The translations under genes were made by a program, and so were the position numbers. A stretch of 26,978 nucleotides of DNA from UBA1479 sp963972065. GTDB lineage: Bacteria > Pseudomonadota > Alphaproteobacteria > Rhodospirillales > Casp-alpha2. Shown in pieces: positions 7,356 to 14,511 of this stretch; within the stretch, counting starts at the first letter, position 1, and every line of letters starts with the position of its first letter. The notes beneath the pieces were generated by a model. It saw only the letters and a list, made by a program, of their open reading frames with translations, had not been told where the DNA came from and searched no databases. The stretch lies in NCBI GenBank assembly GCA_963972065.1, contig CAXAVJ010000044.1, forward strand, positions 1-26,978, read 5' to 3'.

Positions 7356-8060
7356 ATGAAACACATCCTGCTGCTGGCCGATGCCGACGAACTGCCGGGC
7401 CTGACGCGGATATTCTGGGACGCCGCGCCTGATGCGCGCATCCAGGGCGTCAGCAGCCGCGACGAACTGGAACAGGCCACGGCAGCCCCCGCCGCCGACT
7501 TGCGCCTGATCGCCTTCTGCACCGACGTGATCGTGCCCGAGACAGTTCTGAATCGCCTGCCCGGTCCGGCCTACAATGTCCATCCTGGCCCGCCCTGGGT
7601 GCGCGGAATCTATCCTTCCGTGTTCGCGCTATATGAAGGGCTGGACAGTTTCGGGGCGACCCTGCATGAACTGACCATGGCGATCGACGCCGGCCCCATC
7701 GTCGCCGTCGACGAAGCCGCCATCACCCCTGCAATGGATCGCCTGGCCTTGGAAACCCTGGCCCGCGACCTGGTCACTGGATTGCTCACGCGCATGGCCC
7801 CGGATCTTCTGGCGGTCGACGGCCCCCTGCCCCATCTCGATGCTCAGTGGTCGGGGCCAGCCTGGTCGAAGAAGGATTTCGACGCCCTCTGCCACCTACC
7901 CGACGGCATCGACGAGGCCGAGTTCCGCCGCCGCCTGCGGGCGGTCGGAGAAGGCCCCAACCATGCGCTTTATTTTGAGACGTTCGGACGCCGCTTCCCG
8001 CTGGCTCCGCCGGCCCGGACCGGCCCCGTGGTCAAGGGCGGCAGGCCCGTCAAACCCTGA
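7356..8060 (+). CDS. Formyltransferase-fold protein
   Basis: The 234-residue protein resembles the N-terminal hydrolase/transferase domain of methionyl-tRNA and GAR formyltransferases. The catalytic triad positions are present: Asn74 and His76 in YNVHPGPP, and Asp111 in AIDAGPIV. The WVRGIYPSVFAL stretch matches the loop that follows HPG in this family. It is shorter than methionyl-tRNA formyltransferase (about 310 residues) and lacks that enzyme's C-terminal tRNA-binding barrel, so it is not Fmt. It could transfer or remove a formyl group using 10-formyl-tetrahydrofolate; the acceptor is unknown. It follows the MBL-fold gene by 20 bases. No membrane segment. The last 60 residues have no recognisable domain. 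Confidence 0.8.
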   Translation: MKHILLLADADELPGLTRIFWDAAPDARIQGVSSRDELEQATAAPAADLRLIAFCTDVIVPETVLNRLPGPAYNVHPGPPWVRGIYPSVFALYEGLDSFGATLHELTMAIDAGPIVAVDEAAITPAMDRLALETLARDLVTGLLTRMAPDLLAVDGPLPHLDAQWSGPAWSKKDFDALCHLPDGIDEAEFRRRLRAVGEGPNHALYFETFGRRFPLAPPARTGPVVKGGRPVKP

Positions 8061-8269
8061 TTTTTCCCCTCAACCCCGCCGGTATCCCATTCAATTGCTG
8101 GACTTTTTCCCGGGTTAAGGGTTTCCCTATTGGGTCTCCCCTTGTACCCTTGGGCTGATTCTTCAATTGGTCCGCTCCGGGTACGCGTGGCTTGTCCACC
8201 GTCGTCTCGAAGTCTCGTTGCTTGGTGACGTTCTGTTGAAGCCGATGACAACGAAAAGGAAGCGAACAA

Positions 8270-8698
8270 ATGAAGCAAGCAGCGACCGGGGATACCCTGC
8301 GTGTCCACTACACGGGAACCCTGGATGACGGCACGACCTTCGACACCTCGAAAGACCGCGCCCCCATGGAAGTCACCTTAGGCGGCGGGCAGATCCTTCC
8401 CGGGGTCGAGGCCGCCTTGGCCGGCATGGCTGAGGGCGATACGAAAAAAGTCACCCTGGAGCCCGACGACGCCTTCGGCGACCACAACCCGGACCTAGTC
8501 CAAACCGTGGGACGCGGGACCATTCCGGCGGAAATTCCGTTGGAAGTCGGCGCCGTCCTGGAAGCGACAAACGAGACCGGCAATCCGATGCATTTGGTTG
8601 TGCTCGAATTCAACGACGAGGACGTGACGCTGGACGCCAACCATCCCCTGGCGGGCAAGGCGCTGACGTTCGAGCTGACCCTGGTCGAATTCGCCTAG
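8270..8698 (+). CDS. FKBP-type peptidyl-prolyl isomerase (SlyD/FkpB-like)
   Basis: This 142-residue protein has the SlyD-type arrangement in which an insert-in-flap chaperone domain splits the FKBP domain. The first part carries VHYTGTLDDGTTFDTS, the middle is the flap insert (about residues 65-125), and the end returns to the FKBP strand with LTFELTLVEF. It should isomerise proline peptide bonds and chaperone folding in the cytoplasm. The metal-binding His/Cys tail of E. coli SlyD is absent, so it is closer to FkpB (SlpA) or tailless SlyD. An AAGGAAG ribosome site stands about seven bases before the ATG. The 209 bases upstream hold no gene; they carry two TTCAATTG copies (about 8090 and 8162), which I do not interpret. 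It converges on the YeeE-like gene. Confidence 0.92.
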   Translation: MKQAATGDTLRVHYTGTLDDGTTFDTSKDRAPMEVTLGGGQILPGVEAALAGMAEGDTKKVTLEPDDAFGDHNPDLVQTVGRGTIPAEIPLEVGAVLEATNETGNPMHLVVLEFNDEDVTLDANHPLAGKALTFELTLVEFA

Positions 8699-8729
8699 TC
8701 CAGGTCTGCCGTCTTCGGGAGCCCCCGCG

Positions 8730-9314
8730 TCAGCCCGCCTTCGGCGGGCCGGCGCGCAGGCGCCCGGGCAGCAGTGCCGCGACGGCGATGAAGACGGCAC
8801 CCAGGGCAAGGCCGATCCATTCGCCGGGGACACTGTCCAGCACGGCCGGATAGTCGGTACCGGAAAGCGGCCCCAGGGTCGCTTTCCCGCCCAATACGTG
8901 GTCCAGCACACCGGTCGATTTGACCCAGGCGTAGGTCGCCATGTAAGCGCCCGCCCCGGCCAGTCCGCCAAGGACGAAAACAACCCCGTCCCACCGGCCC
9001 GTGGCGGCGGCGGCAAGACCGGTGCCGGGGCAATACCCGGACACGGCGAAGCCAAGCCCCAGCAGCAGACCGCCGATGAACACGCCCCAATAGGCGTCCT
9101 TGACGCTGAGATGTCCGGGATCGACGAACCCCAGCATCAACCCGGCGTAAAGCAGGACCGAGGCCGTGCCGATGGCCAGGAAGATGGTCTTCATCAGATG
9201 AAGATTGCTCAACCGCAGCATGCCGATGATGAAATTCGGGTTGGTGGCACCGATACGGTCCAACACGAAACCGAAGGCACCGCCGATGACGATGGCGAGG
9301 ATCAAGGTGGTCAT
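8730..9314 (-). CDS. YeeE/YedE-family sulfur transporter, subunit with SGYCPGT motif
   Basis: This 194-residue integral membrane protein has about five or six hydrophobic segments and the YeeE/YedE hallmark GFAVSGYCPGTG, with Cys95. In the single-chain thiosulfate transporter TsuA, conserved cysteines in the channel relay the substrate. Here the transporter is split: this gene carries one conserved cysteine and the adjoining gene (9318-9878) the other. The two are separated by three bases and must be cotranscribed. Split two-gene versions are known in proteobacteria. Likely role: moving a sulfur species such as thiosulfate or persulfide across the inner membrane; the exact substrate is inferred. 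The last seven codons form a GC-rich hairpin (8733-8749) with no T-run after it. Confidence 0.88.
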   Translation of the reverse strand: MTTLILAIVIGGAFGFVLDRIGATNPNFIIGMLRLSNLHLMKTIFLAIGTASVLLYAGLMLGFVDPGHLSVKDAYWGVFIGGLLLGLGFAVSGYCPGTGLAAAATGRWDGVVFVLGGLAGAGAYMATYAWVKSTGVLDHVLGGKATLGPLSGTDYPAVLDSVPGEWIGLALGAVFIAVAALLPGRLRAGPPKAG

Positions 9315-9317
9315 GGC

Positions 9318-9878
9318 TCAGCCTTCCTTTCGGTAGGTCAGGATCGCCGCTGGTAAGGCGGCCAGGAACACACCGGCCGTGAAGATGTAGGCCGACATGG
9401 CGGTCTGCATCATGCCGCTCATCATATGGCCCGAGGTACATCCGCCGGCCATTCGCGCGCCGTAAAGCACGATGAACCCGGCGGCGAAGACGGCGACCTG
9501 ACGTTTCCAGGCCGCATCGCCGAAGTTCGCCCGCCAGATGGCCGGCGCCACGCGTTCGTCGCGAGGCACGCCGCCCCGCAGCAGCGCCGACAGCGCGGCC
9601 CCGCCCATCACGGCGAGCACGAATACGAAACTGTAATTCCAGGGATTGGCCACGTTCTTGGCGTACTTGCCGCCCGATTTGTTCAGATAGGCATTGGGGC
9701 TGGCATAGCCGCTTTTGGCGTCCTTGGACGCGACCACGGCAGTATCATCGACCGCGTCCCACAGGATGCCGTCGAAGATCACGAACTGGGTCGAAACGCC
9801 GACCGGCTTGACCAGCAAGACCGCCGCGAAGAACACGGCCCCCAGCAGAATGCCGCCGGTTTTCCAGGATAAAATCAT
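9318..9878 (-). CDS. YeeE/YedE-family sulfur transporter, subunit with GGCTSGH motif
   Basis: From the ATG at 9878 this is 186 residues; an open frame upstream to 10028 is non-membrane and Arg-rich and was rejected. A GGAGG stands eight bases before this ATG. The family hallmark AGGCTSGHMMSG carries Cys147. A hydrophilic stretch of about 45 residues (34-79) after the first membrane helix is probably outside the membrane; it contains DDTAVVASKDAKSGY and resembles loops of other DUF395 first halves. With the next gene it should form one complete YeeE/YedE channel. It follows the DUF2892 gene by 44 bases. The group DUF2892-yedE-yeeE lies directly behind a Crp/Fnr regulator, a recurrent context for sulfur and persulfide stress genes (inference). 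Confidence 0.88.
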   Translation of the reverse strand: MILSWKTGGILLGAVFFAAVLLVKPVGVSTQFVIFDGILWDAVDDTAVVASKDAKSGYASPNAYLNKSGGKYAKNVANPWNYSFVFVLAVMGGAALSALLRGGVPRDERVAPAIWRANFGDAAWKRQVAVFAAGFIVLYGARMAGGCTSGHMMSGMMQTAMSAYIFTAGVFLAALPAAILTYRKEG

Positions 9879-9922
9879 CCCGCAATCCTCCGTACGATGG
9901 GAAAGAAAAAGGGCGCCGCGCC

Positions 9923-10132
9923 TTATTGCGCCTTTGTTACCGGGCAGGTCGATATCCCGAACAGGGAATAGGCCGGACAGGTCGAAAACAGACCGGTCGC
10001 CAAGGGCACGACGCCGATCAGGGTCCACATGCGCCAGGGCTCTTCTGGAAACAGGAAGAACAGGGCAAGCAGGCCGACACCGACAACGATCCGCAACAGG
10101 CGATCAATACCGCCGACATTTTTCTTGAACAT
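9923..10132 (-). CDS. DUF2892 small membrane protein
   Basis: This 69-residue protein matches the DUF2892 (YgaP C-terminal-like) family. It starts MFKKNVGGIDRLLRI, has two membrane helices (about 11-28 and 36-50) and ends with the motif TCPAYSLFGISTC (Cys52 and Cys63). In YgaP the same membrane domain is fused to a rhodanese; here it stands alone. An AAGGAG site is placed about seven bases before the ATG at 10132, so the longer open frame to 10210 is not needed. It is the first gene of the DUF2892-yedE-yeeE group, and a TTGAC-N4-GTCAA dyad lies about 70 bases upstream. The role in sulfur handling is inferred from neighbours and the paired cysteines. Confidence 0.88.
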   Translation of the reverse strand: MFKKNVGGIDRLLRIVVGVGLLALFFLFPEEPWRMWTLIGVVPLATGLFSTCPAYSLFGISTCPVTKAQ

Positions 10133-10195
10133 GAACGGAACTCCTTCTCGTTCGAATGGCATGAGATCAAGCGTACGCGCCGCACGGAACGCCGC

Positions 10196-10211
10196 ATTGA
10201 CCCCAGTCAAT
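10196..10211. promoter_or_regulatory. FNR/Dnr-type dyad upstream of the DUF2892-yedE-yeeE genes
   Basis: ATTGAC-CCCA-GTCAAT is a perfect 6-4-6 inverted repeat with the TTGA-N6-TCAA core recognised by FNR-class proteins. Its centre (10203.5) lies 31 bases before the centre of a possible -10 hexamer TACGCT (10175-10170, minus strand), close to class II activator spacing. It stands between the Crp/Fnr gene and the DUF2892 gene it probably controls. The Crp/Fnr protein has the E-x-x-S-R recognition helix expected for this half-site. The -10 is weak. Confidence 0.68.
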
Positions 10212-10263
10212 CAGAAGCGAGATAATTCGTCGGTGACTTGGTCACATAGGCCGCGGGCGGCGC

Positions 10264-10923
10264 TCAGGTGATCAACGCCGCCAGTCCCGTGCGGCTGACA
10301 ACCTGGATCGTGCCGCGGTCGAGCGACACCAGCCCCTTCTTGGAAAGGATTTCGAGCCGCCGCGAGATCACCTCCCGCACGGAGCCGATGGCCGTCGCCA
10401 GTTCCTGATGGGTCGCGCGAACCAGGCCGCTGTCATCGGCGCGCTCCAACAGGGCGGCGGCCAGGCGTGCTTCGATCCGGATGAAGGCGACCCGCTCCAG
10501 CACCTGCATGACCGATTGCAGGCGCTTGGCGAAGGCCTGGAAGACGAAGGTGCGGAAGGCTTCGGACGTTCCCAGAAGGCTCAGGAACAGGGACCTGGGA
10601 ATCATGACCGCTTCGACGTCCGTTTCGGCGACCGCTTCGGCGGAATAGTCGTCCTCGCCCAACAGGCCCAGCGTGCTCTGCACACAGGATTCGCCGGGCG
10701 TGATGCTGTACAGCAGGATTTCGCGCCCGGTGGCGCCGGTCAGGTAGACGTCCACGCGGCCGCCGATCAGCACCCCGAAACAGGTCACCTCGTCCCCGGG
10801 ACGAAACAGCACATGTCCCTTGGGGATGGTGATCGGGCGGATGGCCTCCAACTGCCGGCGTGTTTCCCCGTCCAGGGTTCCAAGCCCCGGCGCGCGATCA
10901 AGCCAATGCGTCGCGGCGGTCAT
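10264..10923 (-). CDS. Crp/Fnr-family transcriptional regulator
   Basis: The 219-residue protein has an N-terminal cyclic-nucleotide-binding-like barrel (about residues 10-130), a dimer helix (130-160) and a C-terminal winged helix. The recognition helix reads SVREVISRRLE; Glu184, Ser187 and Arg188 are spaced like the Glu-x-x-Ser-Arg that contacts TTGA in FNR. It lacks the N-terminal cysteine cluster of oxygen-sensing FNR and has only Cys48 and Cys80, so the signal is probably not an FNR-type 4Fe-4S cluster; haem, thiol/persulfide or other ligands are possible. Its ATG overlaps the upstream cotransporter stop (ATGA), indicating translational coupling. The TTGAC-N4-GTCAA dyad at 10196 is the obvious target. 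Confidence 0.92.
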   Translation of the reverse strand: MTAATHWLDRAPGLGTLDGETRRQLEAIRPITIPKGHVLFRPGDEVTCFGVLIGGRVDVYLTGATGREILLYSITPGESCVQSTLGLLGEDDYSAEAVAETDVEAVMIPRSLFLSLLGTSEAFRTFVFQAFAKRLQSVMQVLERVAFIRIEARLAAALLERADDSGLVRATHQELATAIGSVREVISRRLEILSKKGLVSLDRGTIQVVSRTGLAALIT

Positions 10924-11972
10924 GTGCCCTGCCCCGCCGGCTCACCTTCCATACCGCCGGCGGCGGCCTGATGAATGGCGGCGATGCGTTTGCAGACCCG
11001 ATCGATCAGATGGGCCGTTTCCTTAAGGTCGTGCAGGGTGTCCAAGGCAATCTCCGTTTGATCGGCGCTCAGATCGCCGCGTGATGCAGCGGCCAGAAAC
11101 GCAACCTTCAGCCGATTGTAGACCGGAAGGGTCGCGTCTTCGGTGGGCAGGCTGCCGGCCCCTTCGCCGAACAGCTGTTCGGCGGCGTCGATCTGGCCCA
11201 CGATGAGGGTCGCGTAACTGATGATCTGATTTTCCACGTCGTCCGGCAGGGCCGCGATTTCCGCCCGCCGTCCGGCGACAGCCAGCCCCAGGTCGGCGAT
11301 ACCGGACAAATGCATGAGGGCGCGGATCGGATGCGGCAGCGCCTCGGCCACGGCCTGGGCGTTGTTGGCCGCGCTCAGCTTCTGCACATAGGCCACGATG
11401 GCATCGTTCAACGCGTCGATGATCCCGCGCCGCCGCCGCAGGCGATCCGCCGATGCCGCGGGGTCAAGAAACGCCGCCCGCGCGATCCCGAAGGCAACCG
11501 CCGCGACGCGGCCCAGTTCCAGCACGATGGCATCCAGCGCCAGCGCCGGAAGCGCAAGCCCCGTGTCGTCCAGGTGGCGGGGCCGCGCCTCGTCCTCTTC
11601 GGCCGTCACGAAGCGGTCTGCCAACCAGGTTTCCAGGCGCGGCGCCAAGGGCCACATCAGCACGACGCCCAGCACGTTGAACACCGTGTGGAACAAGGCC
11701 AAGGCCGCTGTCGACCCCACCCCCGCCGCCAGGGTCTTTTCCGTGGCGTCGACGATGACCAGAAGCACCGGCAGCAACAAAAGCGCCACGATCCCCGTCA
11801 GGACATTGAACACGACATGGCTGACGGCCACGCGCCGGGCGTTGGATGTGGCACCGAGCACCGCCAGCGCCGCCGTGGTGGTCGTCCCCACATTGGCGCC
11901 GATCACCAGTGACGCCCCCGCCTCCACCGTCAGGATGCCGCCGGCCGCCGCCGTCAGGGCGATGGCGATCAC
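10920..11972 (-). CDS. Na/Pi cotransporter, C-terminal fragment with PhoU-like domain
   Basis: This is the part after the TAG. The first possible restart is a GTG at 11972, four codons past the stop, with no visible ribosome site. It covers the second membrane half (SSSAV is lost upstream of this start; GANVGTT is kept) and the PhoU-like helical domain. The TGA stop overlaps the ATG of the Crp/Fnr gene, so loss of translation here could reduce expression of the regulator. Confidence 0.6.
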   Translation of the reverse strand: MIAIALTAAAGGILTVEAGASLVIGANVGTTTTAALAVLGATSNARRVAVSHVVFNVLTGIVALLLLPVLLVIVDATEKTLAAGVGSTAALALFHTVFNVLGVVLMWPLAPRLETWLADRFVTAEEDEARPRHLDDTGLALPALALDAIVLELGRVAAVAFGIARAAFLDPAASADRLRRRRGIIDALNDAIVAYVQKLSAANNAQAVAEALPHPIRALMHLSGIADLGLAVAGRRAEIAALPDDVENQIISYATLIVGQIDAAEQLFGEGAGSLPTEDATLPVYNRLKVAFLAAASRGDLSADQTEIALDTLHDLKETAHLIDRVCKRIAAIHQAAAGGMEGEPAGQGT

Positions 11973-11984
11973 GGCGCTGGACGA

Positions 11985-11987
11985 CTA
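11985..11987 (-). other. In-frame amber codon in the second QSSS motif
   Basis: On the minus strand the codons run ACC CTT GTC TAG TCG TCC AGC, that is T-L-V-stop-S-S-S. The family invariably has Gln before the SSS, as in the first repeat of this same gene (Gln61). CAG to TAG is one base. TAG is used as a normal stop elsewhere in the window (for example the FKBP gene and the nitronate monooxygenase gene), so a general amber reassignment is unlikely. Confidence 0.9.
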
Positions 11988-12563
11988 GACAAGGGTCGTC
12001 ATGACGATGCCGATCGCCACGAACATGATGTCATTGAGGATGCCGCCGCTTACGAAGGCGCCAAGGTCGACGGCCTGCCCCAGGCCGGCGAAGGTCGTCT
12101 TCAGGGTCGCAATCCCAAGAAAGAACACCCCGAACCCGGCCAATGCCTCGCCGAATGCGCCGCGCCTGCTGGACACCCCGGTCAGGGACAGAAACATGCC
12201 GATGCCGAGCAGCGGCAGGGCGAAGGCCTCGATCTTTATATCGAACCCGACCAGAGCCACGATCCAGCCGGTCATGGTGGTGCCGACGTTGGACCCGAAG
12301 ATGACCCACATGGCCTGGCCCAGGGTCAGCACGCCCGCGTTGACGAAACCGATGGAGGCCACGGTGACGGCGCTTGAGGACTGCACGACCCCGGTGATCA
12401 GCACGCCCGACCACAGGGCGCGGCCCCGGGTTCGCGTCCACCGCGTCAGCACGTCGCGCAACACGGCGCCCGCGGCCAGTTTCAGGCCGTCGGTCATCAG
12501 GCGCATGCCGAGCAGGAAAAGGCCGATGCCCCCGATGGCGCCGCCGATGAGAACCAGGTTCAT
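11985..12563 (-). CDS. Na/Pi cotransporter, N-terminal fragment up to the TAG
   Basis: If the TAG is real, this 192-residue product would be made. It holds the first inverted half of the transporter: about five membrane helices, the first QSSSA motif (residues 61-65) and GSNVGTT. It ends just before the second QSSS motif. Half-transporters of this family are not known to be active on their own from what I can recall, so I expect no function. Confidence 0.6.
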   Translation of the reverse strand: MNLVLIGGAIGGIGLFLLGMRLMTDGLKLAAGAVLRDVLTRWTRTRGRALWSGVLITGVVQSSSAVTVASIGFVNAGVLTLGQAMWVIFGSNVGTTMTGWIVALVGFDIKIEAFALPLLGIGMFLSLTGVSSRRGAFGEALAGFGVFFLGIATLKTTFAGLGQAVDLGAFVSGGILNDIMFVAIGIVMTTLV

Positions 12564-12621
12564 GGATCCGGACACGAAATGCGTTGCAGGAGGGTTGAGG
12601 ATAGCGCCCTTCGGCGGGACA

Positions 12622-13905
12622 TCAAGCCGGGTTCGCAGTGTCCTTCTGGTCGCTGTCCGCGTCCTTCAGTCCGTTCACCGTCCGGTCGCCCGGCAGATCG
12701 CGGGGCCGCAGGTACAGGAATGCGGCGATGCCGAGCGGCGTGATGATAGCCAGATGCCCGAACGCCAGCACCCAGCCGGTGACCCCGCTTCCGCCCGCAA
12801 GGTCGAGCACGATGCCGAACACCAGCGGCCCGAAGAACCCGCCGATGTAGCCGATCGTCGAATGCACGGCGAGGGTGGCCCCCCGGCGGCCCGGCTCGGC
12901 GCTGCCCGAGGTGCCGGCCGTGAGCGCCGAGGAATCAGCGTAGACCGCGATATTGTACATAAGGCAAAGGGCGACCGCGAGGCCGTAGCCCACGGCCGCC
13001 GCCCAGCCGATGCTGAGGGCGAACACCATGGCCACCGCCATCACCGCCATGACCACCCGCTGGCGGCCGAACCGGATGCACATCTCGTTGCCGCCGACGC
13101 TCGACCAGGTGCCGAGCACCCCCATGGCGAAGGCAATGGAGGTCGGGGCAAGAAGGCCGTCCCCACCGCCCCAGGCCACCGCCGTGAAGGTCAGGAAGGT
13201 GACCCCCCAGGAGCGCAGGGTGAACAACTCCCAGCAATGAACGCCGTAGCCGATGGAATAGGCCAGGGCCGAACGGTTGCGCAGCACCGGGCGGAAATCG
13301 AATAGGGCCGGGCGCGCCGATACGGAGGCCCCGGCAGGGGCCGGTTTGGCCGGCTGGCCGGGCACGGCGAAGGCCATGATCAGGAACGCCGCCACGGTGC
13401 ACAGGCTGGCCCCGCCCAACACCCAGGGCCAGGGCGCGAAGCTGGAGATCGTGCCCGCGAACAGGAACGACAGGGCGCCGCTGAACCCGACCCCGGCGGC
13501 ATGCCAGGACACGCCGCGCGTCTGGGCCGTGCCCTCCAGCCGGTCGGACAGCACCTTGAGCCCCGGCATGTAACAGCCGGCCCAGGCCATGCCGGCAAGG
13601 GCGCGCAGGATCAGCGCCGACCAGAAACCGTCGGCCAGGAAGGCGTAACCCAGATGAGTCAGCGTCGTCAGGGTGACGCAGACCAGGTAGAGGCGCTTGG
13701 GATCGATGCGGTCGGTAAGGCTGACCAGGATCGGCACGGCGCAGACATAGGCCGCCGCCCACATGCCCGTCAGCCAGCCGGCCTCCGTATTGGTCAGGTC
13801 CCATTCTGTAATGAAGATGGGCAGCAGCGCCGGCACCGTATAGGCCCCGATCTGCGCCAGAAGCTGCGCCATAAAGACAGCGAAGATAAGCCGGGTCGCC
13901 GACAT
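12622..13905 (-). CDS. Major facilitator superfamily (MFS) transporter
   Basis: The 427-residue protein shows about 12 hydrophobic segments in the 6+6 MFS pattern. A loop with SLTDRIDPKRLYL (near residues 62-74) corresponds to the conserved helix 2-3 motif, and a hydrophilic Ala/Pro-rich linker (about residues 185-210) separates the halves. I chose the ATG at 13905 because AAGGA stands seven bases before it; the open frame up to 13986 adds a non-membrane leader. The substrate cannot be inferred. It ends 46 bases before the Na/Pi cotransporter and shares its strand, so a long transcript MFS-cotransporter-Crp is possible. A TTGACG-N17-TACCTG promoter candidate lies at 13994-13966. Confidence 0.86.
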   Translation of the reverse strand: MSATRLIFAVFMAQLLAQIGAYTVPALLPIFITEWDLTNTEAGWLTGMWAAAYVCAVPILVSLTDRIDPKRLYLVCVTLTTLTHLGYAFLADGFWSALILRALAGMAWAGCYMPGLKVLSDRLEGTAQTRGVSWHAAGVGFSGALSFLFAGTISSFAPWPWVLGGASLCTVAAFLIMAFAVPGQPAKPAPAGASVSARPALFDFRPVLRNRSALAYSIGYGVHCWELFTLRSWGVTFLTFTAVAWGGGDGLLAPTSIAFAMGVLGTWSSVGGNEMCIRFGRQRVVMAVMAVAMVFALSIGWAAAVGYGLAVALCLMYNIAVYADSSALTAGTSGSAEPGRRGATLAVHSTIGYIGGFFGPLVFGIVLDLAGGSGVTGWVLAFGHLAIITPLGIAAFLYLRPRDLPGDRTVNGLKDADSDQKDTANPA

Positions 13906-13965
13906 CGCGTGGTCCTTGGTCTCTGCGTCGGGGGCGCCGGGAGGTCGACCGTGACGGAATTGTAA

Positions 13966-13994
13966 CAGGTAGAATGTCTTTGCCACCGCGTCAA
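13966..13994 (-). promoter_or_regulatory. Candidate sigma-70 promoter for the MFS gene
   Basis: On the minus strand TTGACG (13994-13989) and TACCTG (13971-13966) are separated by 17 bases, about 60 bases before the MFS start. The -35 matches five of six positions, the -10 only three. An ACCGC-N6-GCGGT inverted repeat (13985-14000) covers the -35 and could be a repressor site. Confidence 0.35.
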
Positions 13995-14092
13995 AGCGGT
14001 TTCACGAAATTGACGTGACAGGAACACCGGAGTTAAACCGTGTCGCAACAAAAACCTAACAATGGTGGGCCACCTTTCCCATGAAACGTCCG

Positions 14093-14119
14093 TTGCCGCC
14101 GCCCGACGGCGCGGATAAT
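14093..14119 (+). promoter_or_regulatory. Candidate promoter for the Lpp-like lipoprotein gene
   Basis: GATAAT (14114-14119) is a strong -10 match in GC-rich surroundings, about 55 bases before the lipoprotein ATG. TTGCCG (14093-14098) could be the -35, although the 15-base spacing is short. Confidence 0.35.
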
Positions 14120-14172
14120 CCGGTTTCTTTCAGGCCGGGTTTTTCGGGGGAAACGACAGGAGGGACCGCGCC

Positions 14173-14367
14173 ATGCGCCTGAACATCATCAAATCATTCG
14201 CCGTCATCGGCCTTGTTTTCGGCATGTCCGCCTGCGCGTCGCAGGACGAGCAGATGAAGCTTCATTCGCTCGAGGAAAAGGTCAATCAGGCCTTAATGAA
14301 CTCGGCCGCCGCCAAGGTCGACGCGACCACGGCGCTGCACATCGCCCTGCAGAACGAGAAGAAATAA
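14173..14367 (+). CDS. Lpp/OprI-like small alanine-zipper lipoprotein
   Basis: This 64-residue protein starts with a signal peptide (basic MRLNIIK, hydrophobic 9-18) and a lipobox-like MSAC that would be cleaved before Cys21. Residue +2 is Ala, which favours outer-membrane sorting. The mature part is a short heptad helix rich in Ala, Leu and Asn (KLHSLEEKVNQALMNSAAAK), as in the trimeric alanine-zipper lipoproteins Lpp and OprI. It ends in Lys-Lys; terminal Lys is the residue by which Lpp is linked to peptidoglycan, so attachment is possible but unproven. An AGGAGGG lies about seven bases before the ATG. The gene is monocistronic: it has its own candidate promoter and a strong terminator. Abundant expression would be expected. 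Confidence 0.82.
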   Translation: MRLNIIKSFAVIGLVFGMSACASQDEQMKLHSLEEKVNQALMNSAAAKVDATTALHIALQNEKK

Positions 14368-14405
14368 CCACCCGGGAATTCCTCCCCGCCTGACCACCAG
14401 CGAAG

Positions 14406-14436
14406 ACCCCGCCTGAATTTGCTCGGGCGGGGTTTT
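14406..14436 (+). terminator. Rho-independent terminator after the lipoprotein gene
   Basis: An ACCCCGCC arm (14406-14413) pairs perfectly with GGCGGGGT (14426-14433) around a 12-base loop and runs directly into TTTT (14433-14436). It is 39 bases after the lipoprotein stop. It is the only clear intrinsic terminator seen in the window. Confidence 0.85.
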
Positions 14437-14511
14437 CCCTGGGCGCGGTTTTTCAAAGGTGCGGTGTAATTGCCCGTTACGGGACGGCGCCGGGGGCGAT
14501 AGGATCGCGCC

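Larger units (their letters stand above)
10920..12563 (-). pseudogene. Na+/phosphate cotransporter family (NptA-like with PhoU-like domain), interrupted by in-frame TAG
   Basis: Read through one TAG codon (11985-11987), this is a single continuous frame of 547 residues with the full architecture of a PF02690-type Na/Pi cotransporter. The first repeat has VVQSSSAV (Gln61) followed by GSNVGTT; the second has LV-stop-SSSAV followed by GANVGTT. A helical PhoU-like domain fills roughly the last 230 residues. No frameshift is needed. The stop replaces the Gln of the second QSSS motif, a residue of the substrate/sodium site, and differs from CAG by one transition. Either the gene is a very recent pseudogene, the base is a sequencing error, or the amber is read as Gln. 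The ATG at 12563 is preferred over a GTG at 12575. It would import phosphate with sodium at the inner membrane. Confidence 0.8.

Noticed and set aside
8061..8269. Possible attenuator or small gene in the gap before the FKBP gene
   Set aside because: Only short GGG/CCC pairings and two TTCAATTG copies are seen; no stable stem with a T-run and no convincing frame.
8733..8749. GCCCGCC-TTC-GGCGGGC hairpin as a terminator of the YeeE gene
   Set aside because: It lies within the last codons and has no T-run on either strand; a coding GC palindrome is the simpler reading.
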